Shown: positions 34,216 through 46,096 of the stretch, in pieces
How the letters are laid out: each line of letters opens with the position of its first letter
Position numbering within the stretch: the stretch's first letter is position 1
Origin: Trichoderma breve
Lineage: Eukaryota > Ascomycota > Sordariomycetes > Hypocreales > Hypocreaceae
Direction: 5' to 3'
Length of the DNA stretch: 64,000 bases
NCBI RefSeq assembly: GCF_028502605.1
Contig: NC_079232.1
Coordinates: 3,720,001-3,784,000 of the forward strand
The notes under the pieces: generated by a model
What the model was told of the DNA's origin: nothing
The model's database searches: none
What the model saw: the letters and a program-made list of their open reading frames with translations, nothing else
Program-made: the position numbers and the translations under genes

Positions 34216-35952
34216 GATGAATTAATTTTTTGCGTTTCTTTTCTGTTGGAATTCTTCTAGATTGTTTGGCAAAACAGGACAGAGACGAATTGAAGCTGGG
34301 GAGAGGGAAGAGAAGTTGAAGTATCAGGTCGTAAGTCGGTGAATGCTCGACATTGTGCTTGGGAGCTGGTGGGGGCAAGAGGCTCAGGTGGGGTTTTGGC
34401 CAGGTGTCTCAGGAGAATGCGAGAAAGGGGTCAAGGGTCAGGGAGTTTTATGGGGCAGGTTCGGATGTACCTTTCCGTGGCTGTACCGGCAAAGAGGTAC
34501 CTACGTGCTAAGTACGAGTACATGCAACCATTCGATATACGAGGTTTGGGCTGCTTGAAGTCAATTCAGTGACCTGTTATAAAGACGGTGAAGATTGAGG
34601 AGATTGGTAATTGGTAATTGTAGATGTACAGAGTAGGTACATGCACGTCACTTGGTGGAAGCAATACCGTTAAAGTATTCTGCCGTCAATGCTTGGGTGA
34701 AGATACTTTGGTCACGATGGGTCGCCAATTGGAACACGTCCGTCCTGCTGCATGTGCATGTACTCCGCATTTATCGAGGCATGGCATTGGTTTCACCAGA
34801 TCGCTACCAGTGTTTGGAGGCTTACATAAGGCAGTTCAATGCAGTGGTGTCAGGCTCATGGCAAGGCCTCAGTGGATCTTCTTACGCGTCAGTTGAACGC
34901 ATGCGAATCATGATCAAACCCGTAGTCGTATATGTCACCACATAGTTCATCGCTTGTGTCGATGCATTCTGTCCCTGGAATTGAATCCAGCGGCATAGAG
35001 ATCGCCTCTTTTCCCCTTTCCTTTGATCTGTTTTTTAAAGTTGGAAGATTTACAGTAAATCTCCATCCAATCTTGACTCCATCCACACGTGCCTTGCGCA
35101 TGGCTTGAGGCATCTTGCTTCTATGCAGCTAGCTCAGATCTTCCGAGATTCAGCATTCAAACAATGAGATCCATTCGTACACTCTAACATTATTCATATC
35201 CATTAGTTTAATACTAAATCAACAGCCGACACGAGGGGAACAAAACAATCGATCGCATTGATGGCTACGTCACCTTGTCCAGCTGCTTTTCTTTTAGGTA
35301 ACCTCCAGGGTCCTTGATAGTCATGACGTCACTATTCCTCTGCCGCAATAAGGCAGCCCCTCCGACTCAATCAGCCTCCGAAACCCGCCAAATAATATTA
35401 TTCAGTGTCACACAACCGAAAAAAACTTGAATAGTTAGCCAAGGCCATATCAATGCAGCCAAATAGACGTAGCTGATAGAAATTGGCTTTGCATTAGCTG
35501 CCCATTTCACCAATCTGGAGCCACGAATCTCTGCTTTCATTCGATATCAGCCCCGTGGCGCCGCCAACATCTGCCCCCAGCTGCTCCCCCCCTCAAAGAA
35601 AGCTGTGCTACCCGATGATGTGCAGGGTTGGTTCAGCTAGCTCTCTTCGGGTCGATCCTTCGTCATGGTCTCATCTTGTCAAAGTCTGCTGAGCTTGGAC
35701 CCCCGCTTCCTTGATGGCTTCGTCTTGGCATAGCTAGCATTCCAGCTATATAAACCTCCGTATATTGTGCTTTATTATAAGTTCTCCATGTCGTCATGCC
35801 CTCGTGAAACCATTGAATTGCTTTATGACCTTTTAATCGTCTTTTCTACGGCCACTTCCTCAAACCGTGACGTTCATTTCCAACTCGTGTTCTTGCAACA
35901 AAGCCCCTACGGCCGAACCAGTAGATTTATTCCATCATTTTCAGCAATCGAG
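34216..35952. other. Divergent intergenic region, HET-C2 and phospholipase D
   Basis: It contains both promoters and no convincing gene. ORFs such as 34624-34896 are short and featureless. A clear TATA box for the phospholipase gene lies at 35746-35754. Confidence 0.5.
35746..35754 (+). promoter_or_regulatory. TATA box of the phospholipase D gene
   Basis: CTATATAAA stands about 200 bases before the chosen ATG at 35953. It implies transcription beginning near 35775-35800, inside the first in-frame codons of the longer ORF, which argues for the downstream start. Confidence 0.6.
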
Positions 35953-38556
35953 ATGGCTGCCCCAAAGCCCGCACAGCATAGTGGACATGGCTTCCACGGC
36001 TTCATGGACAACTTGAAGGGCAAGCTCCATGATTCCAAGCTAAAAGACGCCAAAGTAGCTGTATCAAACAAGAAACATCAGATTGGAAAGTTTGGCAACC
36101 TGTTCAACAGGGACCACCGACACGACGAGGCGCACGAGATTCGCTGCGATAACAAGAGAACCAAGATCTGTGCCTCTCACCGTTTCCAGTCATACTTCCC
36201 CGAGCGCGAAGGAAACCTTGTCAAGTGGTATGTGGACGGACGGGATTATTTCTGGGCGGTATCCGTCGCTTTGGAACAGGCCAAAGAAACAATCTACATT
36301 GAAGACTGGTGGCTCTCGCCAGAGCTCTTCCTGAGACGGCCTCCACATCAGAAACAAGAATACAGGCTCGACCAGATTCTGAAAAGAAAAGCAGAACAGG
36401 GAGTCAAGATCTATGTCATTGTTTACAAAGAGGTCGAAGCAGCGCTTACATGCAATTCCGAACACACCAAACATGCCCTGCAAGCGCTCTGCCCGAAAGG
36501 CACTCCAGGATACAACAACATCAATATTATGCGGCATCCGGATCACAATGTGCTCGAAAACGCAGCAGATATGACAATGTACTGGGCTCACCACGAAAAG
36601 TTCATCGTCATCGACTATGCGATTGCTTTCATCGGCGGTCTCGATCTCTGTTTTGGGCGATGGGATGCTCACCATCACCCGCTGTCAGATATCCACCCAG
36701 ATGAGGTGAAATCAGAGGTTTGGCCCGGTCAGGACTTTAACAACAATCGAGTCATGGACTTCAAAAAGGTCCAAGATTGGCAAGACAACGAACTCAGCAA
36801 GGCAGATTACGGCCGGATGCCCTGGCATGACGTCTCCATGGCCGTCATCGGCCCTTGTGTATATGATATCGCCGAGCATTTCGTTTTGCGGTGGAACTTT
36901 GTCAAACGTGACAAGTATAAACGTGACGAGAGATTCGACTGGATTATACTAGAGGGCCGTGAAGGTGAGGACGAGGATTTGATCGGAGTACAACGGCCAA
37001 AGTATCCACAGGGTGACTATCTCAGACACCCCCTGAACCCTCTGAGCACCAAGAATCTGCTCGGTCGAGGTACTGTTAATGCCCAGGTCGTCAGATCCAG
37101 CGCCGACTGGTCCAGTGGAATCCTGACAGATCGATCCATTCAAAACGCATATGCAGAGGTTATTGCTACCGCGGAACATTACGTCTATATTGAGAATCAA
37201 TTCTTCATCACTGCTACCGGCGAGCACCAATCCCCAATCCGCAATACCATTGGCGCGGCCATTGTTGAGGCTGTGGTTCGAGCAGGAAAAGAAGGCCGGA
37301 AGTTCAGGGTCATTATTATCATCCCTGCCGTTCCGGGGTTTGCAGGCGATCTTCGAGACGATGCAGCCTCTGGCACAAGAGCCATCATGGATTACCAGTA
37401 CAAGTCAATATGTCGAGGAGAGCACTCCATCTTTGAGCAGGTCAAGGCTCAGGGAGTCGACCCCACCAAACACATCTTCTTCTTCAACTTGAGATCATAT
37501 GACCGCTTGAATAAGACTCCGGCCATAGCTGAAGCGGAGCAGAAGACGGGCATCAAGTACCAGAAAGTCCAGCGAGCTCTTGCCGAAGAGATTATGGGCG
37601 AGGGAATCCACGGGACGTCTGATCCTATAGAAAACGAGAGAGACAACCATATGGGACAGGAAAGTGAAAAGGAGAAAGGCCGTAACGAGGCACTGCAAGC
37701 CAAGGAGATTTTTGAAAAGGCCAAGCCCAAGGAAGAGGTCCAGACGTCGACTTCTGTCTCACACCACGCCATGGCCGACCAAGAACCTTTAGAAGACGAG
37801 CCATGGGCAGATCCAGAGTCCGAAATCAAGAACTGGATCCAGGAGGAGCTCTACGTGCATGCCAAGCTGCTGATTGCCGATGATCGAGTCGTGATTTGCG
37901 GCTCGAGTAACCTCAACGATCGCAGTCAGATGGGAAATCACGACAGCGAGCTGAGTATTGTCATGGAAGACACCAATATTGTCAGAACGACGATGGACGG
38001 AAGGCCGTTTGAAGCAGGATACCATGCGACGACCTTAAGACGATTCCTTTGGCGAGAGCATCTCGGTCTTTTGCCCCCTCAGGACTTTGATGCCAAGGAC
38101 GATATCAACGCCCAGCCCCCTAGTGTCGAGCCCGAGAATAACGTCTACGATAATGATGAGAGTTGGAAGTTTGTAGAGGATCCGCTGGGTGACGAGTTGT
38201 GGGATCTGTGGACAAGTCGAGCAGACAAGAACACGGAGCTCTTCCGCCACCTCTTTCACGCTGATCCAGACGACCACAGTAAGTTCACACTTCCCACATC
38301 TTTTTTAGGAGTAAGTAGCACAAGCTAACCACAAGGGCTAGTCAAAACATTTGACGATTACGATCGATATTTGCCGCCTAGGGGCGTCAAGTCGGGGCAC
38401 ATTTTCGACCAGTTCATGCCGCCCGAGGAGGCGAAGAAGAAGCTGGCGCAGATCAAGGGGCATCTGGTGTGGATGCCGATGGACTTTTTGAAGGATGCAG
38501 AGATGGCGGAGCGGGGACTCCAGGTGAATTCGTGGACGGAGAGTGTGTATACTTGA
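35953..38556 (+). CDS. Phospholipase D, PldA-type (no PX/PH domains)
   Basis: Hydrolyses phosphatidylcholine-type lipids to phosphatidic acid. Exon 1 is 35953-38278 and exon 2 is 38342-38556, giving 846 aa; the 63-bp intron has a GTAAGT donor. Two HxKxxxxD catalytic motifs are present: HEKFIVID near residues 214-221 and HAKLLIADD near 636-643, with the downstream GSSNLNDRS block. The region between them carries the IENQFF motif typical of eukaryotic PLD. Spo14-like PX and PH domains are absent; fungi often have both a large Spo14-type and a shorter PldA-type enzyme, and this is the latter. The open frame extends 62 codons upstream, but the TATA box position and the odd composition of that extension favour the ATG at 35953. 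Confidence 0.93.
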
Positions 38557-40534
38557 TTGCGTATATGTGAAGAGTTGTCTTTGCTTTTCTTTTCATTGTT
38601 CTTCCTTAATAGGGCCGCTGAGAGGGAAGCACTTGAATACCTAATGAGTAAAAGACTGGAGCTGTAATGAATGAATGGGTACATGTATTGATTAACCGTC
38701 CATCCATCCATCCATCCATTCATGAAATTTATGCACCGCGGCGCCTAAACCGTAGCTTCAGCCACATCGATGCATCATCGACCAATGCTTGCGAATCTCG
38801 TGCATCTACCAGAAACTCCGTTGCCGAAGCGCGGCCGCATAGTCGGTCGCATCAAGCAGGGGGGACAAGCGAACGTAGCCCTACGCGAGAAACTCCTAAA
38901 GTAAGTAAAGTAGCAGCAGAAGCCCTTTTTTGCCTCTGTTTGTGTCACAGCTCGATGGGCGTGAAAAACAAGAGGACACGAGATTTGGGACACAGTTAGC
39001 GGGTTGCGCTTGTGGACTGGAAGCGCCGCGGTGGTGGCCAATGGTAGGGGCGAGATGGTCAATCACACGCATAAGCTTGGGTGACATGAGGGTTGATATG
39101 GGTGATGGAAAGGAAAGGAAAGGTGTTGACTCAGAGGGTGATTTCGCTTCCCCTCTTCGGATATGTGAATGGATCTTGGTTTTTGGTTAGTGGTTGGTTT
39201 TGGCAGGAGGTGAGAGTTGATGCAGTTGTTGTGTGATGAGAATGAGGTTGAGTCGGTGAAGGTTGAGGGGAGACGGCGAAGTTGAAACTGCCCCTGGAGA
39301 TTAAGAAGCTGAGTAGTACTAGGAAGATATCAGCTGGTGTCTTTGGGAGACGGCATCAAAGGTTGACAAAGAGGAAGAGGTAGAAGAAGAAGTAAAAGTA
39401 TAGCGCATCCTCTGGCGCTATTGCTGGATTGGCTGTTGCCATCGTCGAGTCTAGGATCTTCATAGTTGAGGCTATACTCGTAACATCCTTGTATTTGAAC
39501 CCTTGTTTCTTTGATGCCCAAGTTTCGTTGGCAGGATTTGACAGCGGCAACTCGCCCAGACCCGTCAAACTCAGTTTACGAGAGTGCATCCAACAACATG
39601 CCATCCATATATATATATATATATATATATATAAGTAATATGCTTCTTTTTCTGTTTCAGCCTCTCCATCCCGTGCATGTCGGCCCGTCGATGTGGTGTC
39701 TTCAGCAACCTGCAAGAAATGCTTGATTCATGCTGGTCCAGGGGCCCCCCGCCAGCCACCAGCCGCTGTAGGCGCCCCGCAGTGGCTCTTATTACAGCGG
39801 TCCAGCAGTACCTAACAGTACCTAACAGGCGCCGAGCCCCACGTTGGTTGCCCAAACCCAATCCAGCGGCTATTCCTGAGCCGTCAATGGCATCACCAGA
39901 GCAGCCCGGCAAATCACCAATCGTCCATGCCAAAAGCCCTGGTATGTTGCTTTAAGCTTTTTTGTCTTTTCTTCTTTTTTCGCAACCTTGATTTTAATTT
40001 CGTCCACCGTGCATCAAGCAATTACGCACATCTCCATCGATTCATCTCGATCCGATTACTGCTCTGTGTTCTGTCGTTGTCGCAGCTATCAAGCAGAGAC
40101 CCCGCTTCAGAAGCCAAATCCAACGACCACGAGATACAAAGGCAGAGGTGTCACCAAGCTTAGGTAGCAGCTACGAACTAATCTTACGTTGCCTCCACAC
40201 AACACACGCAGCTCGAGACACGCAAGGCTACTACGCAAGCCTCTTCGCCTTCGACCTCGGGCTCGATCCTTCGACTTCGACCCAGCTGGGCATACAAACG
40301 GCACCGCTGCTTACAGCTCCCACTCGTTCGTTCTCTCCGCCACTTGTGCCGCTACTCGTACTCTTCTCCCCATCTTGCGAGCAACCAGCATCTCAATATC
40401 CCTCTCGTCAAGCTTTGTCATCGCACCGCACTGCTGCATCCCGCTGGCCGTCTCTGTCCTCCGCGCCGCCGACGCGCATGCGACCTGCTGGCCGTCTCAG
40501 CCTTGGCCATTGAGTCTCCCGCCAGTCGCACAAG
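38557..40534. other. Intergenic: 3' flank of PLD and BRO1 leader
   Basis: No gene recognised. It includes a CATC tetranucleotide run near 38698-38722, an AT dinucleotide run at 39606-39633, and from about 40000 a pyrimidine-rich stretch that suits the BRO1 promoter and 5' leader. Overlapping ORFs at 40148-40635 lie in that leader and have no domain features. Confidence 0.5.
39606..39633. repeat. AT dinucleotide microsatellite
   Basis: An uninterrupted run of about 13 AT units in intergenic DNA upstream of BRO1. Confidence 0.9.
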
Positions 40535-43500
40535 ATGACACAGTCCCCCATGATAGCCGCGCCGCCCAAGGCCACCAACGAGATCGACTGGGTCACGCCC
40601 TTGAAGTCCTACATCCGCGACACCTACGGCGATGACCCCGAACGATATGCCGAGGAGTGCGCGACGCTCAACCGCCTGAGGCAGGACATGCGAGGTGCGG
40701 GCAAGGAGAGCATCACCGGGAGGGACATGCTCTACCGGTACTATGGACAGCTGGAGCTGCTGGACCTACGCTTCCCTGTGGATGAGCAGCACATTAAGAT
40801 TTCCTTCACATGGTGAGTCGCCACGCTGCAACATATTCGATATCCGTCATCCATCTGAGAGATTCTATGCTAATAACAATTCTGCTCAACAGGTTCGACG
40901 CATTCACCCACAAGCCTACAACGCAGTACTCGCTCGCATTCGAAAAGGCGTCCGTCATCTTCAACATCTCGGCTGTTCTTTCCGGCCACGCTGCCATACA
41001 GAACCGAGAAGACGATTCCGCACTCAAAGTGGCCTACCACTCGTTTCAAGCGTCGGCCGGCATGTTTACATATATAAACGAAAACTTTCTACATGCTCCT
41101 TCATTCGACCTGAGCCGAGAGACTGTCAAGACGTTGATCCATCTCATGCTTGCTCAGGCGCAGGAGATCTTTTTGGAAAAGCAGGTCAAGGACCAGAAAA
41201 AGGCCGGCTTGCTGGCTAAACTGGCATCGCAGGCGGGATATCTTTATGGGCAGGCCGTTGAAGGCGTGCAGGAAAACGTCACAAAGGCCATATTTGAAAA
41301 AGTCTGGCTGGCAATGGTCCAGGTAAGCTGCACAATTGAGGGGGAAATAGTTACCCTGCATTCCGCATTCTTCTCTGAGTCGAGTATGCAACGAGATGGC
41401 TAATCCAAGAGACAAAATCGCATAATTACAGATCAAAGCCAATCTTCTCAACTCCATAGCGCAGTACTATCAGGCAATGGCAGACGATGAGGGTGGCCAA
41501 CATGGTGTGGCGCTATCACGACTCCAGGTCGCTGACGCCCTGGCCAAGGAAGCTGACCGATTAGCAAAGAGCTTCCCCAGCACTGTTCCGTCCAATGCCA
41601 ATCTCGGTGCTGACTGTAGTACCCATCTACAAGAAATCACAAAGCGACAGTGCTCCGCGGTGCAGGAGCGGCTACGAGAGGCTATCAAGGACAATGATTA
41701 CATCTACCACCAGACAGTTCCCCCGGAAGCGAGCTTGCCCCAGATTGCCAAGCTACCCGCCGCGAAGCCGATTCCCGTATCTGAGCTCTACGCAGGCCAG
41801 GACATCCAGCGCATCACCGGACACGACCTGTTCTCCAAGATTGTGCCCATGGCGGTGACTGAATCTGCGAGCTTATACGATGAAGAAAAGGCGAAGCTGG
41901 TTCGGGCCGAGACAGAAAAGGTGGACACTGCAAACGGCGAAATGGCAGCCAGTCTGGATTATCTACGACTTCCGGGGGCGTTGCAAGTGTTGAAGGGCGG
42001 TTTCGATCAAGATATTCTTCCCGACGAAGACTTCCGGCAGTGGTGTGAAGACGTAGCCAATCACGAAAACCCAGTGAGCATCTTTGACTTTTTACGGAGC
42101 GAGAAGGAGTCTATAGTGTCTACTCTGGACAAGAGCTCCAAGCAGCTGGATATGGAGGAGAGCGTGTGTGAAAAGATGCGATCCAAGTACGAAAATGACT
42201 GGAGCCAGCAGCCCAGCGCACGCCTCACAACGACCTTGCGGGGAGATATTCGCAATTACCGAGAAGCTCTGGAAGAGGCTAGCAGGAGCGACGGCCAGCT
42301 AGCAGCGAAGCTACGCCAGAATGAAGCCTGGTTCGATGAAATGCGAGACGCCGTCGCAAACGGGCAAGTTGACCAGCTCTTCTCAAAGGCGGTTTCTCAG
42401 GCCAAGGGGAGGGGTAGCAACGCCGTCAGCCCATCCGGAAACGAGCCTAACCTGCTCGATGCCGACTTTGACGAATCTGGGCCGTCGGTCGTGGAACAGA
42501 TTGCAAGGGTCGAGGATATTCTCAAGAAACTCAATCTCATCAAGAGAGAGAGGAACCAGGTCCTCAAAGATCTTAAGGAGAAGGTAAGAAGATTGTCTCA
42601 TTAATACCGCCAATGTTGTTTGGAACAATAGACTGATGACAAACGAAAACAGATCCACACCGACGACATTTCACAAGTCCTCATCCTTAACAAAAAGACT
42701 ATAGCAAACTATGAGCAGCAGCTCTTCAAGCAGGAATTGGAAAAGTTTAGGCCTCATCAGAATCGTTTGCTCCAGGCCAACCACAAACAATCGGCGTTGA
42801 TGAAGGAACTCACGGCCACATTCAACACTTTACTGCAGGACAAGCGCGTGCGGGCCGAGCAGAGCAAGTATGAATCAATCCAGCGACAGCGGCTATCAGC
42901 AATTGGCAAGTATAAGCGTGCCTATCAGGAATTCTTGGATCTGGAAGCTGGCTTGCAGAGCGCAAAGAATTGGTATTCGGAGATGAGGGAGACGGTGGAG
43001 AGCCTTGAGAAGAACGTGGATACTTTTGTAAACAACCGGAGGTCAGAGGGTGCACAACTGCTCAACCAAATCGAACAAGAGCGAGCATCGAACAAGACGC
43101 AACAGGCAGAGCTGGAGCGAGAGCGGCTACGAGGCCTCATGGAGCGCATGTCGATGGAACCTGGGCAGCCAGCGGCACCACCCAAGCTTCCCTCGCAGAG
43201 GCCAACACCTGCACCTCTGATGCAGAAACAAAATTCGGCCTCTCGGTATGGGCAGGGCAGCGGCAGCAATAGCTATCAGGGGCAATTCCAGATGCCTACA
43301 TCGCCGCCACCAAACCAGCAGAACTTTCCTGGCTACGCCAGCCCTCCTCCTCAAAGCACATTTTCTCAACCTGTATATAACCCGAGCACATACGGCAGAA
43401 ACCCTGGTCCGACATCACCACCTCCGACCCAGACCTCTTTTGGTATGAACGTCATGAGAGGCCCTCAATCACCGCCGCCAACACAGACATCTTTCGGACA

Positions 43501-43756
43501 GCACCAGGCTTACAACACATATGGAGCGTTGCCTGCGCAACATCAGCAGCCACTGCAGCAGCAACAGCCCCCTCAAGGATATGTGCCTCCTGGCTTCGTC
43601 CCACCACCTCCTCCCCCGGGACCTCCTCCGCTGGGGCCTCAGCAAACTATCCATTTCGGACAGCAGGACTATGATCCCAACCAGAGCGCACAGCCTCGGT
43701 CAGCTCAAGCACAGCAGACACATGATCCATGGGCAGGACTGAACGCATGGAAATAA
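40535..43756 (+). CDS. BRO1: Bro1, ESCRT-III-associated class E Vps protein
   Basis: Endosomal protein that binds ESCRT-III (Snf7) and recruits the deubiquitinase for multivesicular-body sorting. The four exons are 40535-40812, 40893-41322, 41432-42583 and 42653-43756, giving 987 aa; the first junction rebuilds FTWFDAFT. The N-terminal BRO1 domain (about 1-390) opens with a typical NEIDWVTPLKSYIRDTYGDD and contains YRYYGQLELLDLRFP. The coiled V domain spans about 400-760. The tail after about 780 is Pro/Gln-rich, with three related SPPPxQxxF units and PPPPPPGPPP. The sequence resembles fungal Bro1/Vps31 more than the pH-signalling paralogue PalA/Rim20; the Pro-rich tail agrees but does not prove it. 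Confidence 0.93.
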
Positions 43757-44199
43757 CGAACAACGGTGGTGTTGGCAGTGTTATTCGCGCAGTGAATACC
43801 GTGGCAGTTGGTTGGATGATAATGTGAATACCTGGTTTAAAAAAACACGCAGAAGAAACAGGGGCAGTTTGAAGGATAATGTCATGCTGCAGGACGGAAA
43901 CTGACTAGGGGAAGAGGGGTGTAAAAGAGACGGGCAAAAGGATAGAAGTATGTATGCTGATGGCATCAATAATATGTTTCTCTCTTTTCATTCTCTATTC
44001 TTGGGTATAGATGGCAACGCGAGAAATTCCAAACGGGCTGGACCAATGGTCTTGATACTTAATTCCTAGTACTAATAGTGGCTGCCATTGTATGCCTAGT
44101 TCATCTTCGTTTACGAACATGCGTAAAGATCGTAGCTTAATGCGTATGCCCTTGTTCTGCCGGTCGATCTAGGCAAAGAAGCCGTCAAAGCTACAGCCG

Positions 44200-44784
44200 A
44201 ATGTGACTCTAGAGTTATCGAACCATGGCTGGTACGACGACTGCTGGCCCGGCTCAAATTCGTATTGCAATAGCTCAATGGTGCAAATCTCCCAGCAGAA
44301 GCTCTGGGAGATTAGCACCATGACCCCTCATGACCTGAATTGGATTTGGGACTTCAACAAGGACATTCCAATGCGTGATGAAGAGCTTGTCCATGACAAG
44401 GTCCCGAATTGTTCAAGAACAACCCCGAGGGCCAGCCGTTTGCGCATGGGATGGTGAAGTTGACCTACAGAACTCGAATAGAGCTGTTAGAATCCGTACA
44501 GTCACAGCTAGTCGGTATGGAGAGGAAGCGGATTCTTTGGGTTTTGACGAGATAGTCGAGCAACTGTACGGACTGGCCTGCTGGGGTCGACATTTGGCTC
44601 AATATTCCAGCAGCAGAACATTGATGAGAACCCTAGAATACGATTTGGAGATGGCGAAGCTCGCCTTGAGATAATTGGAAATTCTCAGATCGTACCTCGG
44701 GATATCACTAAACTGGAAAGAATTATTGAGACAATAATTGGTGAGGAGACATCTCTAGAGGCTTTATTGAATTCTCTTAATTAA
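44200..44784 (+). pseudogene. Frame-shifted remnant of an unrecognised protein gene
   Basis: Protein-like text continues across at least three reading frames. From 44203 the frame gives WIWDFNKDIPMRDEELV. Near 44404 it shifts to the frame reading ELFKNNPEGQPFAHGMVKL, which stops near 44553. A third frame gives GFDEIVEQLYGLACWGRHLA to 44674, and the first frame resumes as LEIIGNSQIVPRDITKLER up to a TAA at 44782-44784. No good GT/AG pair was seen at the first shift. I do not recognise the family. A small multi-intron gene is the alternative. Confidence 0.4.
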
Positions 44785-45160
44785 AAGACTCATGTATATT
44801 TCATGAAAGGTCAAGTGTTGGGATCCAAAAACAGGAGAAGGAATGCTATATAATGCCCTCTCTCTCTAGTATCAAGAATCTTGAACAGTCCTCCATAGGT
44901 CAGCTAATTAGAGCTTCGTATACAATACGTTAATCATTCCAATCTGTCAGCATCATCAGGTCATCACTTTGGCACGTGGCAGCCGCATATCCGATCTGTC
45001 ATTCTGCCTCTTACAAAACCCCGTGCCTGGCGCTAAGAAAACGCCGGCTTCGCATCTCCAAGAGAACATTTCCAAGCCAACTCTTATCTCTAGGCGATGG
45101 GCTTATCTCGAAGCGACGAGCATTTCAATGGAGACATTCATTGATCGTCATCTTGCATCC

Positions 45161-45178
45161 CACGTGCTTCTTATAAAG
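45161..45178 (+). promoter_or_regulatory. CACGTG box and TATA box of the DUF1868 gene
   Basis: CACGTG at 45161-45166 is followed by TTATAAAG at 45171-45178, about 170 bases before the ATG at 45347. CACGTG is the palindromic E-box bound by bHLH regulators in fungi; its use here is inferred from position. Confidence 0.5.
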
Positions 45179-45346
45179 GCATGAATTACTATCAGGAATA
45201 CTGCAAAGATGTGACGTGACTACGCTCTCAATTGATACATGCCTCTTACAACCACATCCGATTCATTCTCATCTCTTCCAAGTTTCTCAACCCTGCTAGC
45301 CACAGATCAACTGGCTTCACATCATCACATCAGCTTATAAGCAACA

Positions 45347-46096
45347 ATGTCCTCCACCACCACATCAACAGTCACCACGACTGTCGTCACGCCTCAACGG
45401 CCACTCTATCCCATTGGCATCCCCGAGAAATTCTCAGCCGACGGAGTTGTCCAGCGCTTCCCCGGAAACACCACCGTCTGCCATGTTCCCGCCGACTCTC
45501 CTCTCCAGCCCGGCATGAACGCCCTCCACGCCTCGCTCAGTTCCCATCCCGTGCTCTCAAAGCTCGTCCATCTCCTGCCGAAGCCTTCATGGCACATGAC
45601 CGTCGTCGACGGCGTCCGCGACACGGAATGCGAGCCCGGCATGTGGCCCCCCGGCATGGAAAAGCTTCCCCTGGACGAGTGCACCCGCGAATTCTCCAAG
45701 AAGCTGAGGGCAGTCGGCCTGGAGCTGGAAAAGGAGGGGCTCGCACCACCATATAAGATGCGAGTCCGGGGCTTTGATCCCGCTGTTATTGGCATCGGGC
45801 TTGAGATTGAGGGAGCGACCCCGGAAGAGGAGAAGCGCTTGCGACGGCTGCGAGATAGAGTCAGTGATACCTTGGGCTTCAGGGCGCCGAACCACGAGAC
45901 GTACGGCTTTCACATCACCATGGCGTATCTGATGAGGCACATTGATGGCGAGAACCGGGATGCGCTGAACGAGGTGTTTGCGCAGCATTTGCCGGCGCTG
46001 CAGCGAGAGTTTGACCTTGGGCCGCTGGAGTTTTGCACGTTTGAGAACATGTATGCCTTTCACAGGCTGTTTTATCTTGGAGAAAAAAGTAAATAG
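45347..46096 (+). CDS. 2H phosphoesterase-superfamily protein (DUF1868)
   Basis: Single-exon, 249-aa protein of the DUF1868 family within the 2H phosphoesterase (LigT-like) superfamily, whose members hydrolyse cyclic phosphates or RNA ends. Both HxT signature motifs are present: WHMTVVDG with His83 and YGFHITMAYL with His189. The first 20 residues are Thr/Val-rich and probably disordered. There is no signal peptide or membrane segment, so a cytosolic enzyme is likely. The start is supported by the promoter elements about 170 bases upstream. The natural substrate of this family is unknown. Confidence 0.88.
   Translation: MSSTTTSTVTTTVVTPQRPLYPIGIPEKFSADGVVQRFPGNTTVCHVPADSPLQPGMNALHASLSSHPVLSKLVHLLPKPSWHMTVVDGVRDTECEPGMWPPGMEKLPLDECTREFSKKLRAVGLELEKEGLAPPYKMRVRGFDPAVIGIGLEIEGATPEEEKRLRRLRDRVSDTLGFRAPNHETYGFHITMAYLMRHIDGENRDALNEVFAQHLPALQREFDLGPLEFCTFENMYAFHRLFYLGEKSK

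Larger units (their letters stand above)
43757..45346. other. Intergenic region with a broken reading frame
   Basis: It lies between BRO1 and the DUF1868 gene. Besides the putative pseudogene at 44200-44784 I see no gene. The right end holds a CACGTG box and a TATA box for the next gene. Confidence 0.5.

Noticed and set aside
35767..35952. N-terminal 62-residue extension of phospholipase D
   Set aside because: The TATA box at 35746 puts the transcription start within or after these codons, and the ATG at 35953 gives a normal PldA N-terminus.
40148..40635. ORFs in the region before BRO1
   Set aside because: Pyrimidine-rich 5' leader sequence; the BRO1 start at 40535 explains the coding part.
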